From Chrysomallon squamiferum (Eukaryota; Mollusca; Gastropoda; Neomphalida; Peltospiridae), in contig CM022665.1 in the NCBI GenBank assembly GCA_012295275.1, positions 17,522,410 to 17,586,409 of the forward strand: a stretch of 64,000 nucleotides of DNA. Reading direction: 5' to 3'. Under the pieces are notes generated by a model that had not been told where the DNA came from, made no database searches, and saw only the letters and a program-made list of their open reading frames with translations. The position numbers and the translations under genes are program-made. Shown here piece after piece: positions 56,501 through 63,870 of this stretch (the first letter of the stretch is position 1; every line of letters begins with the position of its first letter).

Positions 56501-59500
56501 TTTTTGATCTGAAAGGAAATATAATTATCCATTCATAGCAGATAACATGATGGACATGATATTCATTTTATTTATAATACCAAAAAACATAATGATGAGG
56601 TGATTCTATAAGCTTAACAGCAAGTCTCTGCAAATTCAGTGATTTTTTCAAAATATGGAGGCTAAATGCTGCATAATTAAAACAAAAATATTAAGGAAAT
56701 AGCAATGATCCAAAAAAGAACATCTCTTCTTTATCACAGGTAACTGAACTGAAAATGCATCACTTTATCACTGACTGAAATCTTACTTTATATTTGGCCA
56801 TTAAAATTGTTAGTGATGAGAAAATGGTAAAATGCAGTGCATTTAAGTACAAAGACAACATTCTTAAATGAAATTATATTTGGACACTTTTTTAAATGAA
56901 TGAAACAATAGTTTCACAATGAGTGGAATGAAAAATGGATTACAACATAAGAGTGCAATAGCTTTCATTGTTTTCAAAGTGCAATAAATGCAATGTTGCA
57001 AGAAAGTTGTGTCAAAATTGCTTGAAAACTATTATGTTCCAAAGATAAGTTTAATGAAAAAAGATAATGATAGGCAGTCATTGAAGTACATGGAGCAGAG
57101 ACATGATTGTAAAAGCAGTTTAATTCTTTGTTTAAATGGTCACACTTTTCAGTCTCAAATCAAAGATCCAGTAATGAGACAAACAGATTAGAATGGAAAC
57201 TGAATTAATATCAAATAAATAGCATGCAGAATACTGAATTTGATAAGTAATCAAACTATTAATTTAAACTAAAAATAGAACTAAATGATCATACTATGAT
57301 TTGTAATTATCTTTTATATACTGTGTGGACATAACAGCAATAAAATTCCATTTGTAATCCAATGTCAATGGCTAACATTAAAATGCACAATCTAAAAAAT
57401 ATGTTTTAACCATAAGCAATAAATTAATGTACTGTATATACTTGTGTATAAGTCGAATTTTTGGGAGACTATATTAAGGTAATATTTTGGGGGTCGACTT
57501 ATACATAGGTAATGCTTTTGTAGCTGTTGCTGAAGAGTCGCCATTTTGACTATTTTTTGCTATGGGATGCATCTAAAATAATCGTGGTCATTCACAAATA
57601 TGAATGTAAAACATGATATTCTTCCGTTTAATGACATAAAAATATATTTTAAAGCGAGAAAACCATCAGTACGGCGTTATGCCTTACGGCATCTTGCAAT
57701 GATCTAGGAATGCAGACTTCTCTGCCAAATTGCACTAAATATCGGTCCTAATTTCATAAACAAAACTCACTTGTTTAATTGTAAAGAATTTGGTGAAATA
57801 ATATTGCAATCGTCATTAATATCCACTACCGACAAATTTTGTAAATCATAGAACGGCTAAATATAACGGTAAGTTAGGTCTCCATGTTAGACCTATTACA
57901 TTAAAGAGATACTATTTATGATACATTTAGGCTATAGCTTGTGTAATACATGCATTTACGTTATTATGGTATGTTCGTGCAAGTTACAGCTCGTGCAAGT
58001 TATGTTACAGTAGGCGTACAATGTAGGCCTTCATGGCACTGTCACACTGGTCTAAAAATAGTGACAGTGCCTGGAATCTACAGTTGACTTATACACAAGT
58101 AATACCTAAAATGACGCAATTTTTGGTCTTAAAATACACATCAACTTATACATAAGGTTGCCTTGTACACAAGTATATATGGTAAATAAAATATTTAGTA
58201 CTTACCAGATTTAATATTTCTTTGACAGGTTGGAAGTCTCCAGTAATACCATACAGTTCATAAGTTTCCATAATTTCAGATGCTGCTTTTTGGCACTTTT
58301 CTACCAGTGTATGTACCTGGAGTTGTTCTATACGTTGTTTCACCCAGTCATTATCATCGCTATCATCACTCATCAATATAAATTCAGCTCTGATTTTGTC
58401 ATAATCCTCTTGGAACATATCTATTTGTTTTTTGATAGCTGTAAATGTAATTGTGCCATTTTTTATATCCATGCTTAACTGATCCCACTGGGCTTTTGCA
58501 TCCTTCCATATATTAACAACAGAGTCCAGATTGTTACCAAACTGGGAATTAGACCCAACTTGCTGCCATATTTTGAGAAACAATCCACTTTGTTTTAATT
58601 TCAGAAGCTGAGGACAAAGTATTAGAAGCTCTTCAGGAATATCAAATATGTTAACAAATGGTTTGTGTTCTTCAACATTAAACTGATCCTGGTTATTAAA
58701 TTTTGCTGGTCTGCAAATATCTCTAAGTAACATTTTGTCCTTTTTAGTTTCTGTTCCTTGTATAGTCCTTGACATTTCCACAGTGTTCACTAAAAATAAA
58801 ATAAATTAATGTAAAAAATATACTATTTAATATAATTATTATTATTATTATTTTAATATTTTGTTTACTGTTTTTTGTTGTTGTTTTTTTTCAAATGCAT
58901 CATACATTTTGAGTTGAATTATATTTAATATTAAGTTTAAATAATTCTATCAGCTCTGATATAAACTTATCAGCATTCTATGGCTTTTGGTAAGTTGGGA
59001 TAATCCATAATTATGCATAAAATAAAAGTAATTTATAACAAAAGAAACAGCAACACTTTATTTTCGTTGATATTTGGCTTTGCTTGGTTCATTTTCATAT
59101 TCATTTCACAGATTTTTTACAGCATCTATGTTTAAAGACACTATCTTCAAATGTTTTTAATTTCCAGAATATGAAAAGTCTAAACCATAAAAATTATTAG
59201 TTGTACAGTATATATATCATTCTTTTAAGGATCTTGTACATTTTAAAATATCATACTTGGATTGAGATCCTATTGTTAAAATAGAGTAGCCTAGGTTATT
59301 TAGTTGCTTTGATTTCATATAACATAAATTATTTTCAAACTGATATCATGGAATTTAATTCTACTAACCAAAAACTATTAAGACTTCTTTGAAACACATT
59401 ATCATTTAAAAATTATGAAATAATTGTGTTCCTTATCAGAAATATTTTTAAATATACCAGTATTCAAATGTGCACAGAAATACATCAGTAGTTGTGCTTG

Positions 59501-62467
59501 CTGTAAATACTGATCACAAGCTTTCAGTTCCTTTGCTCTAACTTCCATCATTCTCAGTAAGTGGTCTGTGTCAGTTTTCTCTGATGTTGCAACAGAAAAG
59601 TTTTTTTCTGCAGCCTTTATAAGCATAATTATGTTTTCTTTCTCAGACAAAATTTGCTTTAGATTTCCCACACTTATCTCTCCTTTGTTGATATTTTCCA
59701 CAATTGAAGACAAAATAGAACATGCCTTAGTTAAAAGTTCTATACATGTTTCAGTCAAAAGCACATCTTTCTTTCCATCTGTTAAAAAAACCAATTACAA
59801 TTATTAACTTACTATTTTACTAAAAAAAAAAAAAAAAAAAAAAATTAAATTATGACTACTACTACTACTACTACTATTAATAATAATAATAATAAATTCA
59901 TATGACAAATATATATAATTATTTAAAGTTAAATATTCCTTGCAAGTATTCCTTTTATCACAAACCATTTCATAAAATGCTTTGCTAAACTTTTGAGGTA
60001 TAAATTTAGACAGTGCAAGGTAATTTTAGTCAACTGTAAAAGCAAAATGCAAAATTAAGGCATTTCTGCATTCCATTTAATTCTAAAGAAAACAGATATA
60101 ATGCTTACTAATGTTGTCAGTCTAAATTACATGTAAATCTGAATGAAATTCGTAATACATCATGACAAAAAAATAAGTTTATTTTAAAGAATACCAATTC
60201 AATAATACATATTCATATCTGCAATTAGTTATATGTAAACACTTACAGAAATTTTGAAAATACTGTTTCAGTGGCTTATATGTTGTAACAAAATGTAACA
60301 TTTCATCATCAGAGGCATCTTTTGGCCACTGTTTTTCCAGCATCTTTGACATCAGATTTGCAAATGTGTTTGTTACTGGTACTGACCGTGAAGGATTTTT
60401 CTACAATGATTTGTTTTGAATGTAAATTTTCATAATATAGTTATGTGATTTTATTTTAGATATAAATAATTCCATTTTAAAAAATGAAATGCTGACATGT
60501 AAAGATGTTAAATATGAAATCAGATATATCTCTCTTTATTCTAACATAAATAAGAGGAATCAGCACAGTTCCATTTGCTTTGAATGGATAATGTTTTGAA
60601 AGCCTGTATCTGTTGACAAATAATTAATAAAGAACTTTAATTTTCTCAATATATAATAAAAAAAAAAGGAAATAAAAATATAGATAAATAATATGAAAGA
60701 CAACAAAAAAAAAAACAATGTAAGTAAATAAAAAATCTAAAGATATGATCTAATTTTTTGTTCTATTTTTTTTAAAAATCTCATTATACATTTGATGATG
60801 TTGGAATAAAGTAGTGAAAACAATATATGTTCTGTAAATGAATAATATTTGTTAATTTTTGTTTGAGAAGTTTGGCTATTATATTAGTCTGTTTAAGTAA
60901 TTAAAGTTGTTTTGCATTATTTTTCAAAAAACTATAACTTGATCTGTTGATTATTGCTGTCCTCATTAATTAACACTGTAACATTTTACAGATTGTAGAA
61001 ATGTGCCATTATTAATTACATTCAACTTACAATCATTTCTTTCTCAAATGAATTAAATGCAGCAGATGCTAGACTTTCTTTTATGCCTTCAGACAGAAAT
61101 TCTGATTCTGCACCCAGTGTGAGTACTTTATAACATACCCATGTCTCAAGCTGAAAATACAAATATACATTCAACAAATTATATTTTGTAAAACAAGTAT
61201 AATTTTTCCTTGTCAGTATAATATTGTTGCATGTTTTGTTTTGTGTTAAAATTTAATAATTCATCACTGCTGATCATATTTTTAAGTCTTTTTATTATCC
61301 ATTCTTCAGATTGTAAAATCAAAATCTAACCATCTGTCCTTAAACCACAGAGTAAATTCCATAATCTGTTCAAACAAATAAAGAAAATGACATCATTTTA
61401 CATGTATTTATATCAATAAATTCACTTTTAGAAACGTTTAGCTAATCAGTCACAATTTTCTTTGGAAATTTTTTTTTTTTTTTTGAGACAGTGAGAAAAA
61501 AAAGGTAGCCTTCTGTTTTTGAAAGTAAAATAATGAAACAGCCTGCCAAAATACAAAACAAATGGTTATTGATAAAACAACAGACTTTATGTAATTTGCA
61601 GGAAAAATTATGGGTCAGTTAGTCTTAATAGAGAACAATCTTACATGTCATAGCAGGTGAACATAATATAAGACAATGAGCTAGTCTATGATAAAAAAGA
61701 TGGGAGGTGTGCAGTTCCAGAGTAAACTGTTTATTATTTATTATAATTACCCAAATCTGATATGCAGACATCTTTTATATATCCAACACAATCTCAGATC
61801 CTTACCTGCCACTTTGTTATTTTTTAATTTCACTTTGAAATTTTTGGAAAGGCTAAATTAACAAAAGTTTAAATTAAGTTTTCTTTACAAACCAAAGACT
61901 TTGTAAGTTAAGATTTCTGATCAAACGAATTTAGTAATTATCCCTACTAAAAACAAGCAATGAAATACATCACACATATATAACAAGTCTGAGCTTAAAA
62001 ATAAATAAACAACAGAAGTTAATTTGAAATATCTTTAAAAAAGGTTTTTCATTTTGCCTTGTTACAGATCTTCAGACAGTTATGGTATTTACAAAAGTTC
62101 TTATGGTAGCTTTAAATCTTTAAAAGAGCTGTCAAAGGTATGATGAAAAAATGGAAACAACTTTCAGTGAAATAATTTAAATAAAATTATAAAAAAAGAT
62201 AAATATAAATAACCTTATTTTTCATATATTTTTCCTTTTTTTTATCTTTAAGTGCATGAATTATTCATTTTACTCTAAAGTTTATTCACTTACTGATGAT
62301 ATTTTCTCTTCAAATGCAGCTAACAGTGTTTTCTGCCAGTGCTGTTTCAGTTCAGGGTTTTGTATTTTTATGTTAATCATGTTGTTCCAAGCCTGCAACA
62401 AAATCTAATACACATAAGTATCAAACTACCCCCAGTCTTACATATACAATGAACATACCTTTATATC

Positions 62468-62513
<46 letters not shown>

Positions 62514-63407
62514 TACACACACACACACACACACACATACATACAAAAAAAATCACTGAAATATATTTTAAAACTTTTTCTCATATTATGTCGGGTTTTT
62601 TAAAACTATTCCCACTTGTCTTCATTTATGATTTTACATGTTTTTTAATGTTTCAAACTTTACTACATTTATATTTATAGTTTTTAAATGTGACAATACT
62701 GCAAAAGTATGGAACATAATGACTAATTTTTAAAAATTTTGTTTTAAATTTGATTCATATTAATTTTCTGTTTCAAATATAAATGGAACAGAATATTTAA
62801 AAGTGGTCTTAATGACTGTAATAAATATATATAACTAAATTCAAGAATAAGTAATAAAACTGAATGTGCATTTTTGTGTTAAGCAAGGATTTAATTCCTA
62901 GAATTGAAAACATGTATTAACAAATCTATTTCAAGTTAGCCGAGGTGTTTTTGTTAAATTATTTGTAAAATCTTAAATATCTTGTTATGGTGTCACCTAA
63001 CTGTTTAAGTTAAACTTTAATATTTTGTAAATTATATTGCTACCTCAGTTTATTTTGATATTAAGAATTTGACTAATTTTGGCATTCCAGGATATAGTTT
63101 TGGCTGTGTTTGATATAACCTGTGGTCAAAACCTGTTAAAATTGTATTGACAAAACAGTTCAGGAAAAAAAGGTTAATGACTAAAACCTATTTAAAATGT
63201 ACCTGTAAAAGTATGGGTAATGGTGTTAAAACCTGTTTAAATTTCCAAGTTATTACTTTGTTATTTTGGACTACATATGTTCACTCAGAAGAAAGTATGA
63301 CAATAAAATAATACTGCTACAAAAGACTTTACCATCTTCTTTTTACCCTTTTCTAACTTAGAATGTAAATCATTACACAGATGAAAAACTGGATAATGAT
63401 TTGCTAT
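9476..63407 (-). CDS. RNF213: RNF213/mysterin-like giant AAA+ E3 ubiquitin ligase, 83 exons, 5' end outside window
   Basis: RNF213 proteins combine a dynein-like six-unit AAA+ core with an E3 module holding a RING and an RZ finger. In vertebrates they act in the cytosol, on lipid droplets and on the surface of intracellular microbes. Here 83 GT-AG exons give about 4,470 codons; the human protein is about 5,200 residues, so the first several hundred codons and the start lie past 64,000. Diagnostic stretches include GETGCGKTRLVKFL, LFLVGKPGSSKSLAKT, VVVLDEVGLAEDS, GISNWALDPAKMNRG, FGSSFPKDQEYTQICRNINR, FPIPLINRLEKHFL, the RING at 23711-23830 and CPNGHAYAIGECGRP of the RZ finger. Exon phases agree at almost every junction. 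Exceptions, described in the block entries and findings, are exons 13970-14223, 16806-16958, 19702-19748, 20497-20617, 26733-26811, 51502-51706, possibly 43998-44114, and a TAA at 20846-20848. Identity as an RNF213 family member is certain; one-to-one orthology and intactness are not. Confidence 0.95.
13972..14143 (-). repeat. Two-copy tandem duplication overlapping the end of an RNF213-like exon
   Basis: The block aaagattaag...ctaagaacatcttttatga occurs at 13972-14060 and again at 14061-14143. On the minus strand the copies read as related peptides: AAYKFIKDVLRS in the copy next to the exon and EAYKHLIIKDVLRNLKER in the further one. The duplicated DNA therefore looks like coding sequence belonging to the exon at 14145-14223. 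Confidence 0.65.
16806..18249 (-). CDS. RNF213: RNF213-like exons encoding the RZ-type zinc finger; one frame break after it
   Basis: Exons 18215-18249 (35 bases), 17616-17713 and 16806-16958. The finger reads CPNGHAYAIGECGRP, then SRCNECGAKIGGTGH, giving the C-x3-H ... C ... C-x2-C pattern of the RZ finger (human CPNGHP...GECGRP...CIDCHAPIGG). In vertebrate RNF213 this finger is needed for ubiquitylation of bacterial LPS (family knowledge). After it the family has a TGHxLGD motif. Here DNTK is in one frame and TGHILGDAAHRPVISLPE in the next, across an AAAA run at 16943-16946. The exon is 153 bases where 154 would fit both phases, so one A appears missing. RLSRHACAILRLLTHAALLL follows. Alternative acceptors all hit the same stop. 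Confidence 0.93.
17019..17434. repeat. Diverged tandem repeat, unit about 52-57 bp, in intron
   Basis: Six to eight imperfect copies built from aaattataagatcataaaca, tagaaaatatcaaactaat and gtatttagaatcaaa. They lie in the intron just downstream of the RZ-finger exon 17616-17713. Some monomers are truncated. No coding potential. Confidence 0.85.
18819..19748 (-). CDS. RNF213: RNF213-like exons leading into the RZ finger; one frame break
   Basis: Exons 19702-19748, 19218-19412 and 18819-18894. The 195-base exon encodes QSLLSLLDNKFGQQIQLLN and ends NPAVMM, joining NAFLPTMPQDDLTQIKQVL; human RNF213 has a very similar KAFLPTMPED just before its RZ finger. The first small exon is 47 bases between two phase-0 junctions, so it is one base short. 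Its 5' half reads AKVTK in the incoming frame and its 3' half reads ANKMKS in the outgoing frame. A missing A in one of its two A runs (19733-19737 or the AAAA before ATG) would restore continuity. Confidence 0.9.
20025..23427 (-). CDS. RNF213: RNF213-like exons: E3 shell after the RING; contains stop and frame break
   Basis: Exons 23161-23427, 22575-22698, 21592-21866, 20834-20945, 20497-20617 and 20025-20126 (about 330 codons). The first three are clean (EYECYQKCCNTFLMAVVSN, EHVLQHIDEFLHNADILC, LSAIANARFGLMTVAKCL). Exon 20834-20945 (RFLVKQLCREFGTDSYHII) is in phase but its last codons read EE, stop, KTNQ: TAA at 20846-20848. Exon 20497-20617 starts VKECADRYMVHSLTYQ and ends KKIRDMVAKTLVGEDVKHLE in a different frame. 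Its length is 121 where 120 fits both phases, so there is one surplus base near CAGAAAG. The last exon (EAEGPLKNMYLFLAIHREV) is clean. If real, these breaks would remove the RZ finger and C-terminus. Confidence 0.88.
23661..23843 (-). CDS. RNF213: RNF213-like exon encoding the RING finger (ligand 4 is Asp, not His)
   Basis: A single 183-base exon in phase with both neighbours encodes the RING. The eight ligand positions at 23711-23830 read CSHC, then LPC, then Asp, then C of KIC, C of QKC, and CPKC. In human RNF213 the third and fourth ligands are C-x-H (LPCDH); here the equivalent is C-K-D, so the histidine is replaced by aspartate (codon GAC at 23774-23776). Asp can ligate zinc in some RING-like folds, so folding may be kept. 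The RING of vertebrate RNF213 is reported to be dispensable for ligase activity (family knowledge), so drift here is tolerable. Good acceptor (TTTTCAG) and donor (GTAAGT). Confidence 0.95.
23711..23830 (-). other. RING finger with Asp at the His position
   Basis: Forty codons from the first Cys of CSHC to the last Cys of CPKC. Seven Cys ligands are kept; the fourth ligand is Asp (23774-23776). Confidence 0.93.
24082..28461 (-). CDS. RNF213: RNF213-like exons: linker between AAA core and RING
   Basis: Exons 27996-28461, 27678-27828, 27142-27500, 26733-26811, 25682-25845, 25195-25416, 24758-24957, 24431-24551 and 24082-24182 (about 620 codons). GKWHSLHIDELRPAGN opens the block (family motif HIDE(L/I)RP), followed by a low-complexity acidic stretch (MLDEDMEIDENNTTE) typical of a disordered insert. 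Further stretches are PFGAELPFSWLLLQLIE and LDWVGHIILDTPYGN. Phases fit except around 26733-26811: the exon before ends in phase 1, but the open frame NALKILKMDNFIKSLTRIP starts in phase 0. The exon is 79 bases where 78 or 81 is expected, so it may contain one extra base (AAAA run near 26790-26800), or its acceptor is misplaced. Confidence 0.88.
28825..31780 (-). CDS. RNF213: RNF213-like exons: C-terminal AAA units
   Basis: Exons 31673-31780, 31156-31241, 30403-30576, 30113-30236, 29749-29943, 29404-29540 and 28825-29020 (about 340 codons), all in phase. Protein continuity is excellent: ICRNINRIKVCMETGNTVIL, LYESLYDALNQYYARLGG, RFVDLGLGTHRVKCRVHQDF, FPIPLINRLEKHFL, VSVADAFMGYHPDTTGAIVL and LLWCATPDAVLRL, each with a close human counterpart. 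In the structural scheme for RNF213 these fall in AAA4 to AAA5/6, which lack catalytic motifs; no extra P-loop is visible here either. Exon 31673-31780 abuts a GAT/ATT microsatellite on its donor side. Confidence 0.95.
30578..30758. repeat. 43-bp tandem repeat, four copies
   Basis: Near-identical units beginning tgaaaaataataattaacag and continuing aactgtagtaatcaaaca start at 30621, 30664, 30707 and 30750. A diverged first copy abuts exon 30403-30576. Confidence 0.9.
31781..32186 (-). other. Intron segment flanking the minisatellite
   Basis: About 400 bases of more balanced composition (for example ggaggaggctctgactggca), unlike typical introns here. Together with 34892-35024 on the other side (gccactgtatccagtcaaac), it could be an old transposon into which the array expanded. 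Not identified. Confidence 0.3.
32187..34891. repeat. Intronic minisatellite, unit about 52 bp, roughly 50 copies, two monomer classes
   Basis: A long tandem array inside the intron between exons 35025-35154 and 31673-31780. On the plus strand a monomer runs acagtcaatcagtcttgatg, then gtttcatagctaatactaaa, then aatgtatattaa. Consecutive copies begin 52 bases apart (for example 32191 and 32243). A second class has gttgatggttttgcagc and tatagtaaaac in the matching places and clusters at about 32680-32770 and 34430-34850. The middle (33050-34260) is full of partial and fused monomers. No ORF or dyad repeat is apparent. Confidence 0.95.
35025..38161 (-). CDS. RNF213: RNF213-like exons: distal AAA core
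   Basis: Exons 38027-38161, 36316-36475, 35746-35819 and 35025-35154 (about 165 codons), all in phase. EKREFFGLRDFYSLVKMVYA, ENYGALGIIQQVLGQHSVKT and FGSSFPKDQEYTQ are near-invariant RNF213 stretches; human has EFFGLRDYYSLIKM and FPKDQEYTQLCRNINR. The short 74-base exon (KHDDDPDNTTAGLIKAALF) corresponds to a variable loop. The intron after 35025 on the transcript is the one carrying the 52-bp minisatellite. Confidence 0.94.
36155..36192. repeat. (AT)n microsatellite
   Basis: About 18 AT dinucleotides in the intron between exons 36316-36475 and 35746-35819. Shorter AT runs lie at 35304-35330 and 37466-37485. Confidence 0.95.
36476..38026 (-). other. Long intron, no feature beyond microsatellites
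   Basis: Holds (AT)n, (CA)n and T-rich tracts; nothing else seen. Confidence 0.6.
38450..41098 (-). CDS. RNF213: RNF213-like exons: second complete AAA+ ATPase unit (AAA4)
   Basis: Exons 40922-41098, 40611-40771, 40087-40309, 39630-39800, 39252-39314 and 38450-38559 (about 300 codons), all in phase. CSFVSLRDVERVLKVMSWF opens the block; an acidic insert (ENDDIITEDEDEE) sits before the ATPase. Walker A GKPGSSKS is at 40162-40185 within IPLFLVGKPGSSKSLAKTIV. Walker B VVLDEVG is at 39663-39683 in LDEVGLAEDSVRMPL. The 63-base exon 39252-39314 encodes TLHPLLEDGCQGDEKPEPYKK, and sensor 1 is in GISNWALDPAKMNRGILVQR. The GSSKS version of the P-loop, with serine in place of GKT, is normal for this unit in the family, so it is not a defect. 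The best conserved part of the window. Confidence 0.96.
40162..40185 (-). other. Walker A of AAA4: GKPGSSKS
   Basis: The P-loop variant characteristic of RNF213 AAA4, inside exon 40087-40309. The Walker B partner is at 39663-39683 (VVLDEVG) and sensor 1 is in SNWALDP of exon 38450-38559. Confidence 0.97.
41397..43577 (-). CDS. RNF213: RNF213-like exons: first complete AAA+ ATPase unit (AAA3)
   Basis: Exons 43379-43577, 43095-43220, 42772-42892, 42329-42567, 42107-42189, 41677-41810 and 41397-41489 (about 330 codons), every junction in phase. Walker A GETGCGKT is at 42844-42867, followed by RLVKFLCSLQVPPGSE. Walker B LFFDEAN is at 42445-42465, with ANTTEAIGLIKEIMCDG after it. A sensor-1-like asparagine lies in AACNPYRKHSDE, split over the 42329 and 42189 boundaries. 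VPMRRLVYRVQPLPQSM and PLVWDFGQLS follow. All residues expected for ATP binding and hydrolysis are present, so this unit should be active if the protein is made. In RNF213 this ATPase activity drives oligomer or conformational state and lipid-droplet targeting (family knowledge). Confidence 0.95.
42844..42867 (-). other. Walker A of AAA3: GETGCGKT
   Basis: A complete P-loop (GxxGxGKT) inside exon 42772-42892, preceded by CNIPVLIM and followed by RLVKFL. The lysine and threonine needed for nucleotide binding are both present. Confidence 0.97.
43998..46655 (-). CDS. RNF213: RNF213-like exons: between AAA2 and the first complete ATPase unit
   Basis: Exons 46512-46655, 45861-45969, 45416-45581, 44633-44801 and 43998-44114 (about 235 codons). 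EGLDYLLFNLLILGKV, CLETLLRHCGVPDPSWAELHHF and FLNTQLCDFERSVFC are strong RNF213 signatures. The join between 44633-44801 and 43998-44114 is ambiguous. The strong donor AGA|GTGAGT leaves phase 0 and gives MSR-DFAK (human has a similar RDFATPS), but that frame hits TGA after a few codons. A second donor four bases on (exon low end 44629) keeps the frame open as MSRVRFCQALLNIEE. One lost base near 44105 would reconcile the first option. The 43998-44114 exon then ends in phase with its successor (split codon GTC). Confidence 0.86.
46815..51404 (-). CDS. RNF213: RNF213-like exons: start of AAA core with degenerate Walker A (RAGVGKTLY)
   Basis: Exons 51227-51404, 50552-50691, 49809-49883, 49376-49482, 48283-48418, 47477-47678 and 46815-47055 (about 360 codons), all in phase. 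Recognisable stretches are LPRADEVLMCTPETTFDEV, then FLRRAFFSSLGKIHC, then YKLVILCSSENEYRARL, and in the last exon VKSKRAGVGKTLYKKRRVEE. The last is a P-loop-like motif at the place where human RNF213 has ERAGVGKSLYVKR in a nucleotide-binding but non-canonical AAA unit. In the six-unit scheme these exons cover AAA1 and AAA2. The intron between 46815-47055 and 47477-47678 carries an ATT microsatellite directly upstream of the acceptor. Confidence 0.9.
47898..48200. repeat. (TTTTA)n pentanucleotide repeat region
   Basis: Several runs of ttttattttat with interruptions, in the intron between exons 48283-48418 and 47477-47678. A similar run lies at 11190-11275. Confidence 0.95.
48419..49375 (-). 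other. Intron, nothing recognised
   Basis: AT-rich, without repeats beyond short A/T runs and without coding frames. Confidence 0.5.
51502..56508 (-). CDS. RNF213: RNF213-like exons: conserved arm preceding the AAA core
   Basis: Exons 56355-56508, 54375-54595, 53735-53887, 53278-53445, 52411-53020 and 51502-51706 (about 500 codons). The segment AGIKELKVFVDLAYISAGEG followed by SGYAPLIFNLD matches the RNF213 family closely (human has a near-identical GLKDLRVFIDLASISAGE). The 610-base exon contains LNFFTINQLVFLQKEL and MLSLIKPDCSMADIEQA, also family-typical, then an acidic stretch (EEEKGSDMEEAEYE). All phases fit except at exon 51502-51706: its open frame needs two bases from upstream and ends in phase 0, but the exon before supplies one base and the exon after needs one. 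That points to lost bases at its AAA start and GGGG end, or to unrecognised splice sites. Confidence 0.88.
51960..52046. repeat. Degenerate TTAGGG-like interstitial tract
   Basis: About 87 bases with ttagggttaggggttagggt at its start, then variants such as ttaggattgagg and ttaaggtttagattagggtt. It lies in the intron between exons 52411-53020 and 51502-51706. It matches the metazoan telomere repeat with substitutions and may be an old repair insertion or a general GGTTA satellite. Confidence 0.8.
53496..53545. repeat. (CAT)n microsatellite
   Basis: About 16 cat triplets, followed by att triplets, in the intron between exons 53735-53887 and 53278-53445. Confidence 0.95.
54596..56354 (-). other. 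Long intron, nothing recognised
   Basis: Contains a TTTA-rich tract near 55270-55350. The 55900-56060 segment has mixed composition and might be a repeat remnant; no coding frame. Confidence 0.5.
57430..58184. mobile_element. MITE-like foldback element in intron
   Basis: The left end starts tactgtatatacttgtgtat; the right end, read on the minus strand, starts taccatatatacttgtgtac, giving imperfect terminal inverted repeats of about 23 bases. Both ends begin and finish with TA, compatible with a TA target duplication. Internal palindromes repeat the motif: gtataagtcga near 57445 against tcgacttatac near 57493, and further cttatac copies at about 58088 and 58145. No transposase is encoded. The interior has clearly more CpG than its surroundings. 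It lies between exons 58206-58789 and 56355-56508. Family not assigned. Confidence 0.7.
58206..63407 (-). CDS. RNF213: RNF213-like exons, first six in window: N-terminal helical arm
   Basis: Exons 63333-63407, 62294-62392, 61031-61150, 60247-60400, 59458-59778 and 58206-58789 (about 450 codons). Phases fit throughout: 0/0 for the first three joins, then split codons at 60247/59778 (TAT) and 59458/58789 (GTG). The first exon ends KLEKGKKKM and runs into AWNNMINIKIQNP; the 120-base exon reads LETWVCYKVLTLGAE. No motif is visible. The protein is rich in K, E, Q and L, as expected of the stalk-like helical arm that precedes the AAA core in RNF213. The large last exon has an acidic patch (MSDDSDDNDW). 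These exons are assigned by continuity with recognisable downstream exons and by good donors and acceptors, not by similarity I can recall. Confidence 0.8.
61151..62293 (-). other. Intron, nothing recognised
   Basis: AT-rich sequence; no exon fitting the 0/0 phase of its neighbours was found. Confidence 0.5.
62471..62546. repeat. (TC)n-(CA)n compound microsatellite in intron
   Basis: About 20 TC dinucleotides followed by a CA-rich tract, between exons 63333-63407 and 62294-62392. Confidence 0.97.
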
Positions 63408-63573
63408 CTGCAGTCATATTGTTATACTTCATTAATAAGTTAGCAAGAAAATGAAACATAACTTGGAAGTATGGAGAATATATTTAGACTATTTATTCAT
63501 ATAACCAAAGGTACACCTTAAATCATTATTCAGTCTCAAAACCCACAATTAAAACAGTGATAAAGGAAAAATA

Positions 63574-63642
63574 CTATATATATATATATATTTAAATCAT
63601 TATTTCCATACACTGAAATATATATATAGATAGATATATATA

Positions 63643-63693
<51 letters not shown>

Positions 63694-63746
63694 CATTATT
63701 CCCATACCCTGACATATATATAGAGATAGAGATATATATAGACATA

Positions 63747-63801
<55 letters not shown>

Positions 63802-63870
63802 TAATCATTATTTCCATACCCTGAAATATATATTTAGATAGATAGATATATTTATATATATATCTAATCT
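63574..63870. repeat. Compound AT/GATA array with a higher-order unit
   Basis: Long (AT)n tracts separated by three copies of a spacer like aatcattatttccatacact, near 63595, 63692 and 63804, with short gata runs. The higher-order period is about 100-110 bases. It lies upstream of the first exon seen in the window. Confidence 0.9.

Noticed and set aside
63536-63817. Tyrosine/isoleucine-rich minus-strand frame
   Set aside because: Encoded by the AT/GATA array.
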